Below, piece after piece: positions 37,401-46,744 of a stretch of 64,000 nucleotides of DNA; positions within the stretch are counted from its first letter, which is position 1, and every line of letters starts with the position of its first letter. Under the pieces are notes generated by a model. That model had not been told where the DNA came from. It worked only from the letters and a program-made list of their open reading frames with translations, and did no database searches. The position numbers and the translations under genes were made by a program. Location of the stretch: the NCBI RefSeq assembly GCF_002101735.1, contig NZ_LQPE01000027.1:18807-82806 (forward strand). Reading direction: 5' to 3'. Source of the DNA: Mycobacterium kyorinense. GTDB taxonomy: Bacteria; Actinomycetota; Actinomycetes; Mycobacteriales; Mycobacteriaceae.

Positions 37401-37736
37401 TCAGGTGGCCGCGTGGAATGCGTCGATGACGTCGGCCGGGATGCGGCCGCGGGTCGAGACGTTGTGCCCGTTGCGGCGGGCCCATTCCCGGATTGCAGCG
37501 CTCTGTTCGCGGTCGATGGCCCCACGGCCGCGACCGGAGGAACGTCCGCGCCGGCGACCGCCCACCCGACGGCCGGCGTCGACCCATTTCTTCAGGTCGC
37601 TACGCAGTTTGTTGGCATTCTTGCTTGAAAGATCAATCTCATAGGTCACTCCGTCGAGCCCGAATTCGACGGTTTCGTCGGCGGCGCCCTCACCGTCGAA
37701 ATCATCGACCAAGGTGACGGTCACTTTCTTCGCCAT
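37401..37736 (-). CDS. lsr2: Nucleoid-associated xenogeneic silencer Lsr2
   Basis: A 111-aa protein. The N-terminal dimerisation domain begins [15 protein letters not shown] and includes [17 protein letters not shown]; a basic linker ([12 protein letters not shown]) leads to the DNA-binding domain with the AT-minor-groove motif RGR in [14 protein letters not shown]. Lsr2 silences AT-rich acquired DNA, which makes the low-G+C toxin/immunity region in this window a likely target. The ATG at 37736 is the usual MAKK start. Upstream lie two spaced TGTGCAC elements. Confidence 0.97.
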   Translation of the reverse strand: MAKKVTVTLVDDFDGEGAADETVEFGLDGVTYEIDLSSKNANKLRSDLKKWVDAGRRVGGRRRGRSSGRGRGAIDREQSAAIREWARRNGHNVSTRGRIPADVIDAFHAAT

Positions 37737-37756
37737 TAGCTCCCTCAACTTCTTCC

Positions 37757-37774
37757 TGTGCACTTACTGTGCAC
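37757..37774. repeat. Two TGTGCAC repeats upstream of lsr2
   Basis: TGTGCAC occurs at 37757-37763 and 37768-37774, 11 bp apart, so one helical turn. Both contain the palindrome GTGCAC and lie 21-38 bp upstream of the lsr2 start, within reach of its promoter or leader. Confidence 0.4.
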
Positions 37775-37853
37775 GTCACATTGTCCGCCCCGTGGCACTA
37801 ATCTGCCATAGCCGTGCATGGTATTCAATACCACGATCACGGTCGCTGAGTAG

Positions 37854-39353
37854 TTAGTTGGTGTGCGGACGAACAATCGGGAACAAAACTGTCTCTCTAA
37901 TTGACAGGCCAGTCAAAGCCATCAACAACCGATCGATACCCATTCCGGTTCCGGTACACGGCGGCATGGCGTACTCGAGGGCGGCCAAAAAATCCTCGTC
38001 GAGTGCCATCGCCTCGTCGTCGCCGGCCGCGGCCGCCCGCGCCTGTGCCGCGAATCGCTCGCGCTGCACCACCGGGTCGATCAATTCGGAGTATCCGGTG
38101 GCCAGTTCGACACCGCGCAGGTATAAATCCCATTTCTCGGTGACACCGGGGATGCTGCGGTGCTGCCGGGTCAAAGGCGTTGTCTCCACAGGGAAATCCC
38201 GCACGAAGGTGGGGGCGGTGAGCCGGGCGCCGACGGTGTGCTCCCAGAGTTCCTCGACCAGCTTGCCGTGCCCATATCCGCGGTCGGCGGGTATCTCGAT
38301 ACCGAGCCGATCGGCAATGCTGAGCAAGTGCTCGACAGCGGTCTGCGGTGTGATCTCTTCACCGATCGCTTCGGATAGGGACGGATACATTTGTATCGAG
38401 GCCCATTCTCCGTCGATGTCGTAGATAGTGCCGTCCGGCAACGGAAGTTGTCGGGTGCCGATCGCCTCGTCAGCCACCTGTTGAATAAGCTCGCGGGTCA
38501 CAACTGCCGAATCGTCATACGTTCCATACGCCTGGTACGTCTCCAGCATGGAAAATTCCGGCGAATGTGTGGAATCGGCCCCTTCGTTTCGGAACACGCG
38601 ATTAAGTTCGAACACCTTGTCAAACCCACCGACCACACAGCGCTTGAGGAAGAGTTCCGGCGCGATCCGCAGGTAGAGATCGATGTCGAGCGCATTGGAG
38701 TGCGTGACGAACGGCCGCGCCGCCGCGCCCCCTGCCAATGTCTGCAACATCGGTGTCTCGACCTCAAGAAACCCGCGTTGTTCGAGCGCGTTGCGTATTG
38801 CACGGACGACGACAATTCGCTGACGGGCGACGCTGCGGGCCTGCGGGCGGATGATCAGGTCGACGTAGCGTTGCCGCACCCGCGACTCTTCGTTCATTTC
38901 TTTGTGCGCGACCGGCAGCGGCCGCAGCGCCTTGGACGCCATGTGCCAGGAATCCCCCAGGACGGACAACTCGCCGCGCCGCGAGCTGATGACCTCGCCG
39001 TGCACGAACACGATGTCGCCGATGTCGACGTCGGCCTTCCATGCGTCCAGCGCCTCGGCGCCGACGCCCGCGAGACTGATCATCACCTGCAATTGGGTGC
39101 CGTCACCCTCCTGCAGCGTCGCAAAGCACAATTTGCCCGAATTGCGGATGAAAATCACCCGGCCGGCCACGCCGACGCGCTCACCGGTGGTGGCGTCGGC
39201 CGGCAGGTCGGGGTAGGCGGCCCGAATCTGGGCCAGCGTGTGGGTGCGCTCCACGACCACCGGGTAGGGGTCGTGGCCCTCCGCCAGCAGCCGAGCACGC
39301 TTGTCGCGGCGGATTCGATACTGCTCGGGAATATCCGGGTCGGCGGAGTTCAC
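37854..39353 (-). CDS. lysS: Lysyl-tRNA synthetase (class II)
   Basis: A 499-aa class II synthetase. The N-terminal OB-fold anticodon-binding domain ([22 protein letters not shown]) is followed by the catalytic core with motif 2 ([20 protein letters not shown]) and motif 3 ([15 protein letters not shown]). It starts at GTG 39353. It is separated from the coaX operon by a terminator hairpin, so it probably has its own promoter in the short gap. The order coaX-lysS-lsr2-clpC1 matches Rv3600c-Rv3596c. Confidence 0.96.
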   Translation of the reverse strand: MNSADPDIPEQYRIRRDKRARLLAEGHDPYPVVVERTHTLAQIRAAYPDLPADATTGERVGVAGRVIFIRNSGKLCFATLQEGDGTQLQVMISLAGVGAEALDAWKADVDIGDIVFVHGEVISSRRGELSVLGDSWHMASKALRPLPVAHKEMNEESRVRQRYVDLIIRPQARSVARQRIVVVRAIRNALEQRGFLEVETPMLQTLAGGAAARPFVTHSNALDIDLYLRIAPELFLKRCVVGGFDKVFELNRVFRNEGADSTHSPEFSMLETYQAYGTYDDSAVVTRELIQQVADEAIGTRQLPLPDGTIYDIDGEWASIQMYPSLSEAIGEEITPQTAVEHLLSIADRLGIEIPADRGYGHGKLVEELWEHTVGARLTAPTFVRDFPVETTPLTRQHRSIPGVTEKWDLYLRGVELATGYSELIDPVVQRERFAAQARAAAAGDDEAMALDEDFLAALEYAMPPCTGTGMGIDRLLMALTGLSIRETVLFPIVRPHTN

Positions 39354-39365
39354 GACGTGCCAGCT

Positions 39366-39389
39366 TAAAACAGCCCGTCAGCGGGCTGT
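39366..39389 (-). terminator. Intrinsic terminator after coaX
   Basis: On the minus strand ACAGCCCG, loop CTGA, CGGGCTGT is followed by TTTTAAG: a perfect 8-bp stem with a short U-tract. It overlaps the last codons of coaX and ends the ftsH-to-coaX operon before lysS. Confidence 0.75.
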
Positions 39390-40193
39390 CTTGAGCCGTC
39401 CGCGCTGGCTGTCGCGGTTGCGTTCGAATACCAGCCGCAGGCCGTGCAGGGTCAGGTGCTGGTCGTAATGGTCGACACAGTGCAGTTCGGGCAACAGCAG
39501 CGGCGCGGTGTGCCCGGTGGCCACCACCGCGACGTCGTCGCCGGCGAAGCCGTCCACGTCGTCGCGCACACGGCTTACCAACCCGTCGACCAGCCCGGCG
39601 AAGCCGAACACCGCCCCGGCCTGCATGCACTCGACCGTGTTCTTGCCGACCACCGAGCGCGGGCGAGACAGCTCGACGCGCCGCAGCGCCGCCGACCGCG
39701 CCGCAGCGGCATCGGACGACACCTGCACACCGGGCGCGATGGCGCCGCCCAGGAATTCGCCTTTGGCGGAGACCACGTCCACACAGATCGACGAACCGAA
39801 GTCGATCACGATTGCCGCCGACCCGTATTTCTGAAAAGCCGCCAGGCAATTGACGATCCGGTCGGCGCCGACCTCCTTCGGGTTGTCGACCAGCAACGGG
39901 ATACCGGTGCGAACGCCGGGTTCGATCAGCACGTGCGGCACCGACGGCCAGTACTGGTCGAGCATGACCCGCACCTCGTGCAGCACCGACGGAACGGTGG
40001 ACAGCGCGGCGGCGCCGGTGAGCCGTTCGGAATCGTCACCGATCAGGCCGTCGATGGTCAGCGCCAGTTCGTCGGCCGTCACTTCGGCTTCGGTGCGGAT
40101 GCGCCACTGCTGCACCACCTTCGCGTGCTCTTTGGATCCCGAGAGCAGGCCGACGACGGTGTGCGTGTTGCGGACGTCGATCGCGAGGAGCAC
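39378..40193 (-). CDS. coaX: Type III pantothenate kinase
   Basis: A 271-aa ASKHA-fold kinase. The phosphate-binding motif [15 protein letters not shown] is at the N-terminus, [13 protein letters not shown] and [12 protein letters not shown] follow, all typical of CoaX. It phosphorylates pantothenate, the first step of CoA synthesis. The start is GTG, 2 bp after the panD stop, so three consecutive genes (panC, panD, coaX) serve pantothenate and CoA synthesis. Confidence 0.94.
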   Translation of the reverse strand: MLLAIDVRNTHTVVGLLSGSKEHAKVVQQWRIRTEAEVTADELALTIDGLIGDDSERLTGAAALSTVPSVLHEVRVMLDQYWPSVPHVLIEPGVRTGIPLLVDNPKEVGADRIVNCLAAFQKYGSAAIVIDFGSSICVDVVSAKGEFLGGAIAPGVQVSSDAAAARSAALRRVELSRPRSVVGKNTVECMQAGAVFGFAGLVDGLVSRVRDDVDGFAGDDVAVVATGHTAPLLLPELHCVDHYDQHLTLHGLRLVFERNRDSQRGRLKTAR

Positions 40194-40195
40194 GA

Positions 40196-40603
40196 CTACC
40201 GCGGGGACAGCAGGTCGGACGCGTCGTCGGGCACGAACGCCGGGTCGTGGCCCAGGTCTATCGGGCGGTTGGCGGCGTCGACGAACACGATGCGCGGCTG
40301 GTAGCTGCGGGCTTCGACGTCGTCCATCGTCGCGTAGGCGATCAGGATGACCAGGTCGCCCGGGTGCACGAGATGCGCTGCGGCGCCGTTGATTCCGATC
40401 ACACCGCTACCGCGCTCCCCGGTGATGGCGTAGGTGACCAGCCGGGCGCCGTTGTCGATGTCGACGATGGTCACCTGCTCGCCCTCGAGGAGGTCGGCGG
40501 CGTCCATCAGGTCGGCGTCGATGGTCACCGATCCGACGTAGTGCAGGTCGGCTTGTGTGACGGTCGCCCGGTGGATCTTCGACTTGAGCATTGTCCGTAA
40601 CAT
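40196..40603 (-). CDS. panD: Aspartate 1-decarboxylase proenzyme
   Basis: A 135-aa proenzyme. The ATG at 40603 gives the canonical [14 protein letters not shown] start; it overlaps the panC stop (TGATG) and has GGAGGA upstream. The self-cleavage site Gly24-Ser25 (HYVGSVTID), which makes the pyruvoyl cofactor, falls at exactly the expected position. It produces beta-alanine for pantothenate. In M. tuberculosis PanD is a target linked to pyrazinamide action. Confidence 0.95.
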   Translation of the reverse strand: MLRTMLKSKIHRATVTQADLHYVGSVTIDADLMDAADLLEGEQVTIVDIDNGARLVTYAITGERGSGVIGINGAAAHLVHPGDLVILIAYATMDDVEARSYQPRIVFVDAANRPIDLGHDPAFVPDDASDLLSPR

Positions 40604-41523
40604 CAGTTCCTCCAGCATGTTTCGAGTCGACCGTCGGCTGTGACGGTAGTTCCGATATTGATGGCGATGTTGTCGAGAAGTCTGGTGGTGCCAAGTCGCG
40701 CGGCTACCAGCAGCCGCGCGGGGCCGTGGCTGGGTGCCGGCCCGAGCGCGGGGTCGCGCAGTTGCAGGTAGTCGACGTCGATCGCCGACACGGCCAACAG
40801 CACGGCACGCGCCGCGTCCAAGGCGGCTTCGGCCCCGGCCGGCGCGGCGTGTTTACCGGCCAGCAGCGCGGCCGACAGCGTGCTTGCCAGTTCTCGCTGC
40901 GCCGGGTCGAGGTAGCGATTGCGGGAAGACATTGCCAGGCCGTCGGTTTCGCGAACGATCGGCACTCCGACAACTTGGACGTCGATGTTCAGGTCGGCGA
41001 CCATCTGCCGGACCAGCACGAGCTGCTGATAGTCCTTCTCTCCGAAGAAGATCCGGTCGGGGTGCACGATCTGCAACAGTTTCAGCACAACGGTCAGCAT
41101 GCCCGCGAAATGCGTTGGGCGCGCGGCACCTTCGAGCTCGGCTCCCAGCGGACCGGGCTGCACTGCGGTGCGCGGGCCGTCGGGATACATCGAGGCGACG
41201 GTCGGTATGAAGACCACCTCGACCCCTTCGTCGCGCAACAACGCCAGGTCGTCGTCGAGCGTCCGCGGATAGGCGTCGAGGTCTTCCCCGGCGCCGAACT
41301 GCAGCGGGTTGACGAAGATCGACACGACGACCACCGAGCCGGGCACCCGTTTGGCGGCGCGAACGAGGGCCAGGTGGCCGTCGTGCAGCGCGCCCATGGT
41401 GGGCACCAGCATCACACGCCGCCCGGTGTGGCGCAGTGCCCGGCTGACGGCCGACACATCACCGGGTGCGGCGTAGACGTTGAGTTCGCCGGCGCGGAAT
41501 TTGGGCGTCGTATTCAGGGTCAT
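40603..41523 (-). CDS. panC: Pantothenate synthetase
   Basis: A 306-aa ligase joining pantoate and beta-alanine. The HIGH-like motif is [18 protein letters not shown], the lysine loop is [14 protein letters not shown], and MSSRNRYL is present. It overlaps the upstream Rossmann gene by ATGA and panD by one base. Confidence 0.96.
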   Translation of the reverse strand: MTLNTTPKFRAGELNVYAAPGDVSAVSRALRHTGRRVMLVPTMGALHDGHLALVRAAKRVPGSVVVVSIFVNPLQFGAGEDLDAYPRTLDDDLALLRDEGVEVVFIPTVASMYPDGPRTAVQPGPLGAELEGAARPTHFAGMLTVVLKLLQIVHPDRIFFGEKDYQQLVLVRQMVADLNIDVQVVGVPIVRETDGLAMSSRNRYLDPAQRELASTLSAALLAGKHAAPAGAEAALDAARAVLLAVSAIDVDYLQLRDPALGPAPSHGPARLLVAARLGTTRLLDNIAINIGTTVTADGRLETCWRN

Positions 41524-42407
41524 CGCGCCAGCACCTCGAAGACCTCGGCGGGGGCATGCGCCCGCTCGGCCGTGCGCAGGGCGTTCACCCGATATGCGTG
41601 GGCCAGCCGCGGGTCGACCGCGGCCAGCGCGTCCAGGTGTGCGGCGAGCGCGTCGGCGTCACCGCGTGCGACCGGCCCGGTGAGCGCGGCCTGACCGCGT
41701 TGCAGGATGTTTTCCAGCGCCGCCCGGGACAGCGGCCCCAGCACGCGTTCGGCGATGCCGTCGGGGTCGTCGAGCCCGAGTTCTCCGGGCAGCGCGAACC
41801 GCAAGGCGTCCAGTGCGTCGCCGAGCACCGTGACGAGGTGGTTGGCGGCGTGGGCCAACGCGGCGTGATACAGCGGGCGGGCCTCTTCGCGGACCCGGAA
41901 CGGCTCGCCGCCGATCTCCAGGACAAGTGACTGGGCGATCGCGTAGCCGACCTCGTCGGCCGCGGTGATCCCGAAGCAGGTATCGGACAGCCGGGCGATG
42001 TCCTCGTCGGACCCGGTGAACGTCATCGCCGGGTGAATCGCCAGCGGGGTGCAGTCGGTCAGCGGCGCCAGCACACCGACGCCGTTGGCGCCGGACGTGT
42101 GGGCCACGATCGTGCCGGGCCGCACCGCGCAGGTCGCGGCCAAACCGGACACCAGGCCGGGCAGTTCGGTGTCGGGCACCGCCAACAGCAACAGTTCGGC
42201 GCTGCTGGCCACCTCGGGGACGGGAAAGATCGGGGTGTCGGGCAGCCGCCGCTGCGCCCGCTCCCTCGATGCCCGGGAGATGGCGCTGCATGCCACCACG
42301 ACATGGTCGACGCGCTCCAGCGCGACCCCTAATGCGGTGCCCACCCGGCCCGCGGAGATGATTCCCACCTTGAGCCGGGCCGGGCGCAATCCGTCGAACT
42401 GCACCAT
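41520..42407 (-). CDS. Rossmann-fold/DUF2520 oxidoreductase-like protein
   Basis: A 295-aa protein with an N-terminal NAD(P)-binding motif ([17 protein letters not shown]) and a C-terminal DUF2520 helical domain ([22 protein letters not shown]). It resembles short ketopantoate-reductase or ProC-like dehydrogenases; directly before panC, a role in supplying pantoate has been suggested for the family but is not proven. The ATG at 42407 (MVQFDGL) is preferred over the TTG at 42425. It corresponds to Rv3603c. Confidence 0.85.
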   Translation of the reverse strand: MVQFDGLRPARLKVGIISAGRVGTALGVALERVDHVVVACSAISRASRERAQRRLPDTPIFPVPEVASSAELLLLAVPDTELPGLVSGLAATCAVRPGTIVAHTSGANGVGVLAPLTDCTPLAIHPAMTFTGSDEDIARLSDTCFGITAADEVGYAIAQSLVLEIGGEPFRVREEARPLYHAALAHAANHLVTVLGDALDALRFALPGELGLDDPDGIAERVLGPLSRAALENILQRGQAALTGPVARGDADALAAHLDALAAVDPRLAHAYRVNALRTAERAHAPAEVFEVLAR

Positions 42408-42523
42408 CGCAGACGACCCTCGCAAGTTCCTTAGTTCGTTCCAGTCCCGCGTGGCGGGTACCGGACGGTCACGAAGACTCTACCTGGTGGACGATCTTCG
42501 CCGCGACGTGGCGTTCGCCACGC

Positions 42524-43846
42524 TCATTCCTCGCGGCGCCGGCGCCGGCCGCCGCCGGTCGGAGTGGCCTGTAGCCGCGCCAGCAGTTCGGCGACCGACT
42601 GGCCGCCGGTTTGCGGCCGGTCGGCATCCGACTCGTCGGCGCTGCGGTGCCGCGCCGCGGGCTGCGGCGGGGAGGACATGACCGGCGCAGCGTGGGACGG
42701 CTCGGGGCTGCTGTCCGCGGAGTGGCGGGCGCGTGCACGCCGACCCGAATCGCCATACTGCCAAGCTGATTCGGTCTCCGTGGGCTGAGTCGGCCCGGGC
42801 TCGGAAGAGCTGGAGTGCCGGCCTCGCCGCTCGGCGGGCGGGGGTGTGGCCAGGGTGGGCTCGCGGACACCGGTGTCCGCGGCCGCAGTGTTGCTGTCGG
42901 GGGTCGCCGCCCAATTGCTGACGGGCTGCCAGTTGGTGGCCGGTGGCGGCTGAGCGGGCTGCGGCGGGGGCGGCGGTTCGGGAGCAGGGGGCGGCGGCGG
43001 CTCGTAATAGCGGCGGGCGCGTGGCTGAGGCGGGGGCTCGTATCGCTCTTGGGCAGCCCAACCGCCGCTCTGCGGTTGCCGCTCCGGCGGCGTCCAGCGC
43101 CCGGCCGGCGGCTGCTGGTCTGACGCTGCCCGGGCACCGCGCTCGGGCTGTTGCCACTGTGGCGCGCGATACGGCTCGGCGGGCTCGAAGCGCTCGGCGG
43201 GGCGGTACGGCTCGGCGTTGTGGTAGCTCGGCGGCGGCAGCAGCGGCTCCTCCGGCACGTCGATGATCGTGCTGTCGTCACTGCCGGTGGCGGGCTCTTC
43301 CGCCCGGACCGATGCGACCCGATTCACACGCTCGCGGGGGCTCTCGTTTTCCCGGTCCCACTCGCTGTACCCGCGCACGCTCGTGCGCTCGGTCTCCAGC
43401 GCCGGGCGGTGGTTCAGGTCGGTGTCGAAGAGGATCTCGAGATTGGTGCGCAGCGCGGACAGCTCGGCACGCAGCGCCGCCACCTCGTCGGCGGCCTGGG
43501 CCCGCAGCTCGGATGCCAGCTCACGGCGCAGCTGGGATTCCACCGTCAGCTCGTACTCGCGGCGGGCCGAGATCTCCCGGTCCAGTTGCAGGTCGTACAC
43601 CAGCTTGAGGTCGCGTACCCGCGCCTGGTCCACGTCGCTTTGCCGGCGGTAGATCACCGACACGAAGGCGGCGACGACGGCCGCCCACAGCGCCAGGATC
43701 ACCGCGAGTTTGAGAAGCTCCACCCGGTTGGTGAAAACCAACGCGGAACTGGCCCCGATGGCGAGCACCAGCAACGCCGTCAACAGCAGCCAACCCGGCC
43801 TGCGGCCGCCGCGCCGGACCCGGGCGCCGCGGGACAGAACGGTCAT
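42524..43846 (-). CDS. Proline-rich membrane protein (DUF6779-like)
   Basis: A 440-aa protein. Two transmembrane helices (about residues 18-70) are followed by a coiled coil of about 80 residues (VYDLQLDREISARREYELTVESQ region) and then a long low-complexity tail rich in Pro, Gln, Glu and Arg that ends with SVAELLARLQATP. The cytoplasmic disordered tail and coiled coil resemble scaffold-type envelope proteins. Its place in the operon matches Rv3604c. Function is unknown. Confidence 0.82.
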   Translation of the reverse strand: MTVLSRGARVRRGGRRPGWLLLTALLVLAIGASSALVFTNRVELLKLAVILALWAAVVAAFVSVIYRRQSDVDQARVRDLKLVYDLQLDREISARREYELTVESQLRRELASELRAQAADEVAALRAELSALRTNLEILFDTDLNHRPALETERTSVRGYSEWDRENESPRERVNRVASVRAEEPATGSDDSTIIDVPEEPLLPPPSYHNAEPYRPAERFEPAEPYRAPQWQQPERGARAASDQQPPAGRWTPPERQPQSGGWAAQERYEPPPQPRARRYYEPPPPPAPEPPPPPQPAQPPPATNWQPVSNWAATPDSNTAAADTGVREPTLATPPPAERRGRHSSSSEPGPTQPTETESAWQYGDSGRRARARHSADSSPEPSHAAPVMSSPPQPAARHRSADESDADRPQTGGQSVAELLARLQATPTGGGRRRRREE

Positions 43847-43910
43847 GGCCCGACTGTACCGGGCCGAGGTCATTGCGCGTGTCGCCGCACTCCGGCGATT
43901 CTGAAGCGGG

Positions 43911-44387
43911 TTAACTCTCGGCGCCCTCGCCGCGCTCGCCCGGGTCTTGCGGCGACTTGCAGCAATGTTGGAGCCACAGCGCGGCAACCACCAGAGCCAG
44001 CGCGCTGACGGCCGCGACCGCCGTGCCAGCGGTGTCCTCCCCCGCCACCCGCAGCCACGACCGTCGCGGCAGCAGGTATGCCAGCACCCCGATCCACCAC
44101 CCCAGCACCAGCGCACCGACCCAGGCCGAGGCCTTGGCGATCATCAGGCTGCGGGCCACCGCGAGCGGGTGCAGCCAGCCGGGCCCGTCGCCGATCTCGC
44201 CGTCGCTGATCTTGGTCCGCACGTAGCGCGCCCAGCCGGCCTCGGCCACGGCAACCGCGAGCAGCGACAGCCCGGTCCACACCGTGATCGGCGGAAACCA
44301 CCGGTAGGTCAGCACCACCAGCAGGTATCCGACCACCGCAGCGCCGATTACCGCGGCCGTCAGGTCACGTTTGCGGGTGGGCCCCAT
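43911..44387 (-). CDS. DUF3180 membrane protein
   Basis: A 158-aa protein with four transmembrane helices (AAVIGAAVVGYLLVVLTY, ITVWTGLSLLAVAVAEAG, ASAWVGALVLGWWIGVLAYLL, AVAAVSALALVVAALWLQ). It belongs to the actinobacterial DUF3180 family, usually found after folK. Its ATG overlaps the folK stop (TGATG). Function is unknown. Confidence 0.87.
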   Translation of the reverse strand: MGPTRKRDLTAAVIGAAVVGYLLVVLTYRWFPPITVWTGLSLLAVAVAEAGWARYVRTKISDGEIGDGPGWLHPLAVARSLMIAKASAWVGALVLGWWIGVLAYLLPRRSWLRVAGEDTAGTAVAAVSALALVVAALWLQHCCKSPQDPGERGEGAES

Positions 44388-44911
44388 CAGACGTCTCGCG
44401 GGTGAAGCGCCAAGGTGGTCATCCGGACGCCGACGCGGTCGGCTGGATCCAGCTCGTCGAGCAGCTTGGCGACGGGCCGCCGCCGGCCGGCCACCGTCAG
44501 CTCGGCGTCCGGATCGACGGCCAGCCAGGGCACCATCACGAAAGCCCGCAGATGAGCCAGCGGGTGCGGCAGCGTCAGACCGTCCGCGCGGGAGAACAAC
44601 TCGGTGCCGTCGTCGTAACAGGCGACCAGGTCGACGTCGAGGGTGCGCGGTCCCCAGCGCTGGCCCCGCACCCGATCGGCGGCGTCCTCCATCTCCTGCG
44701 CACGGCGCAACCAGCCCTGCCCGTCGAGCGCGGGATCCTCGGCGATCAGCACAGCGTTGAGGAACGGTCCCTGCTCCACGCCGCCCCAGGCCGCCGTCTC
44801 GTAGACCGGGGACACCGCTTGCACCGCCTCGCCGAGCCGGTCGAGCACCGACTGCAGCCGGGCCAGCCGGTCACCGAGGTTCGAGCCGATCGAGAGCACG
44901 ACGCGGGTCAT
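44387..44911 (-). CDS. folK: 2-amino-4-hydroxy-6-hydroxymethyldihydropteridine pyrophosphokinase
   Basis: A 174-aa HPPK. Motifs seen are [15 protein letters not shown], the substrate loop [19 protein letters not shown], and the DxD metal site in [12 protein letters not shown]. It pyrophosphorylates the pterin for dihydropteroate synthesis. It overlaps folB by ATGA and lies in the folE-folP-folB-folK series. Confidence 0.95.
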   Translation of the reverse strand: MTRVVLSIGSNLGDRLARLQSVLDRLGEAVQAVSPVYETAAWGGVEQGPFLNAVLIAEDPALDGQGWLRRAQEMEDAADRVRGQRWGPRTLDVDLVACYDDGTELFSRADGLTLPHPLAHLRAFVMVPWLAVDPDAELTVAGRRRPVAKLLDELDPADRVGVRMTTLALHPRDV

Positions 44912-45309
44912 CCCGCACCTCCCGCGGGAACCACCGATCCACGGCCACCGCGTCGCGACCGCCGCGCCACCACCGCGACGTCGGCGAAGGTCTGCGGGAT
45001 GGGCGCGTCCGGTTTGTGCACGGTCACCTCGACGGCGTGAACTCGCTTGTCGGCCATCACATCCTCGGCGATCTCACCTGCGACGGTTTCGATCAGGTTG
45101 CGGGGCGGCCCGGCGACGATTTCGGCCGCCCGCTGCGCCAGTACCCCGTAGTCGTAGGTGTCGGAGAGGTCGTCGCTGGCGGCGGCGTCGACGAGGTCGA
45201 TCCACACGGTGATGTCGACGACGAAGACCTGCCCCTCGGCGCGCTCGTGGTCGAAGACTCCATGCCGGCCGCGAACGGTCAAGCCGCGCAACTCGATTCG
45301 GTCAGCCAT
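44908..45309 (-). CDS. folB: Dihydroneopterin aldolase
   Basis: A 133-aa T-fold enzyme starting at ATG 45309 ([10 protein letters not shown]). Motifs are [26 protein letters not shown], the [13 protein letters not shown] stretch with the pterin-anchoring Glu, and [12 protein letters not shown] with the catalytic Lys. It overlaps folP by 8 bases. Confidence 0.95.
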   Translation of the reverse strand: MADRIELRGLTVRGRHGVFDHERAEGQVFVVDITVWIDLVDAAASDDLSDTYDYGVLAQRAAEIVAGPPRNLIETVAGEIAEDVMADKRVHAVEVTVHKPDAPIPQTFADVAVVARRSRRGGRGSVVPAGGAG

Positions 45310-46123
45310 CGGACTCGCCCTCAATCCAAGCCGACACCACTTTCAGCGCGTCGACGGTGGCCCGCACGTCGTGCACCCGCACCCCCCACGCGCCGTGCAG
45401 CGCAGCGAGCACCGAGACCGCCGCGGTCGCGGTCTCACGCCCGTCGGGCGGCCTGGGCGCACCGTCGGGACCGGCCAGCAGAGTGCCGAGGAACCGTTTG
45501 CGCGACGCCCCGACCAGGACCGGCACACCGGTGTCGACCAACCGCGGCAGTGCATGCAGCAGCGCCCAATTGTGTTGTCCCGTCTTGGCGAATCCGAGCC
45601 CGGGATCGATGATCAGCTTTGCCGGGTCGACGCCGGCGCTGACGGCCGTGTCGACGCTGGCCAGCAGTTCGGCGCGGACGTCGGCCACGACGTCGTCGTA
45701 TTGCGGAACCTGGTGCGACACCGATCGCCAGTGCATCAGCACCCACGGCACCCTGGCTTCGGCCAGCAGCGGAGCCATGCCGGGGTCGGCGCGGCCACCG
45801 GACACGTCGTTGACGATCTGCGCGCCGTTGTCCAGCGCGGCCCGGGCCACGCCTGCGTGCATGGTGTCGATGCTGACCGTAATACCTTCTGCTGCAAGGT
45901 CTTTGATGACGGGTACCACGCGGGCGGTCTCGACGTGCGGGTCGATCCTTGTCGCGCCCGGGCGGGTGGACTCCCCGCCGACGTCGATGATCGTCGCGCC
46001 CTCGGCGGCCAGCGCCACGCCGTGCTCGACCGCGCGGTCGGCGTTGAGGTATCGCCCGCCATCCGAGAACGAGTCGTCGGTGACGTTCACCACTCCCATG
46101 ATCTGGATGCGCGTCGTGCTCAC
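45302..46123 (-). CDS. folP: Dihydropteroate synthase
   Basis: A 273-aa TIM-barrel enzyme. Signatures are [20 protein letters not shown] at the N-terminus, [35 protein letters not shown] and [10 protein letters not shown]. It is the sulfonamide target. It starts at GTG 46123, overlapping the folE stop by GTGA, giving tight coupling of GTP cyclohydrolase and DHPS. Confidence 0.95.
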   Translation of the reverse strand: MSTTRIQIMGVVNVTDDSFSDGGRYLNADRAVEHGVALAAEGATIIDVGGESTRPGATRIDPHVETARVVPVIKDLAAEGITVSIDTMHAGVARAALDNGAQIVNDVSGGRADPGMAPLLAEARVPWVLMHWRSVSHQVPQYDDVVADVRAELLASVDTAVSAGVDPAKLIIDPGLGFAKTGQHNWALLHALPRLVDTGVPVLVGASRKRFLGTLLAGPDGAPRPPDGRETATAAVSVLAALHGAWGVRVHDVRATVDALKVVSAWIEGESDG

Positions 46124-46728
46124 TTGCGCAGGATGAGTTCGAGCGCCTCGGCTCGAGATGCCTGGCTGGTCTTGAACAGACCCCGCACCGCCGACGTGGT
46201 GGTGACCGCGCCGGGTTTGCGCACGCCGCGCATCGCCATGCACAGGTGTTCGGCCTCGATCACGACGATGACCCCGCGCGGATCGAGCTTGCGCATCAGC
46301 GCATCGGCGATCTGGGCGGTCAGCCGCTCCTGCACCTGGGGGCGTTTGGCGTAGAGGTCGACCAGCCGGGCGATCTTCGACAACCCGGTCACCCGGCCGT
46401 CGTCGCCCGGGATGTAGCCCACGTGCGCCACACCGTGGAACGACACCAGGTGGTGCTCGCACGTCGAGTACAGCGGTATCTCCTTGACCATCACCAACTC
46501 GTCGTGCTGCTCGTCGAAGGTGGTGTTCAGCACGCTGTCGGGGTCGGTGTAGAGCCCGGCGAACATCTCGCGGTAGGTGCGGGCGACCCGGGCTGGCGTG
46601 TCCTCCAGGCCGTGGCGGTCGGGATCCTCGCCGATCGCGTACAACAACTCGCGGATCGCCGCCTCGGCACGGGCCTGGTCGAAGACCGGCATGCGCATGT
46701 TGGCGATACGGGAATTGGGCTGCGCCAT
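46120..46728 (-). CDS. folE: GTP cyclohydrolase I
   Basis: A 202-aa enzyme, the same length as recalled for M. tuberculosis FolE. Zinc and catalytic residues appear in [13 protein letters not shown] and [12 protein letters not shown]; the core [15 protein letters not shown] is complete. The ATG at 46728 is chosen because it lies 16 bp after the ftsH stop and gives the family N-terminus. It catalyses the first step of folate synthesis. Confidence 0.96.
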   Translation of the reverse strand: MAQPNSRIANMRMPVFDQARAEAAIRELLYAIGEDPDRHGLEDTPARVARTYREMFAGLYTDPDSVLNTTFDEQHDELVMVKEIPLYSTCEHHLVSFHGVAHVGYIPGDDGRVTGLSKIARLVDLYAKRPQVQERLTAQIADALMRKLDPRGVIVVIEAEHLCMAMRGVRKPGAVTTTSAVRGLFKTSQASRAEALELILRK

Positions 46729-46744
46729 CCAAGCCTCCGTTTTG

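Noticed and set aside
42524..43846. Proline-rich protein as a PE/PPE member
   Set aside because: It lacks the PE or PPE N-terminal motif and starts with transmembrane helices, so it belongs to another envelope family.
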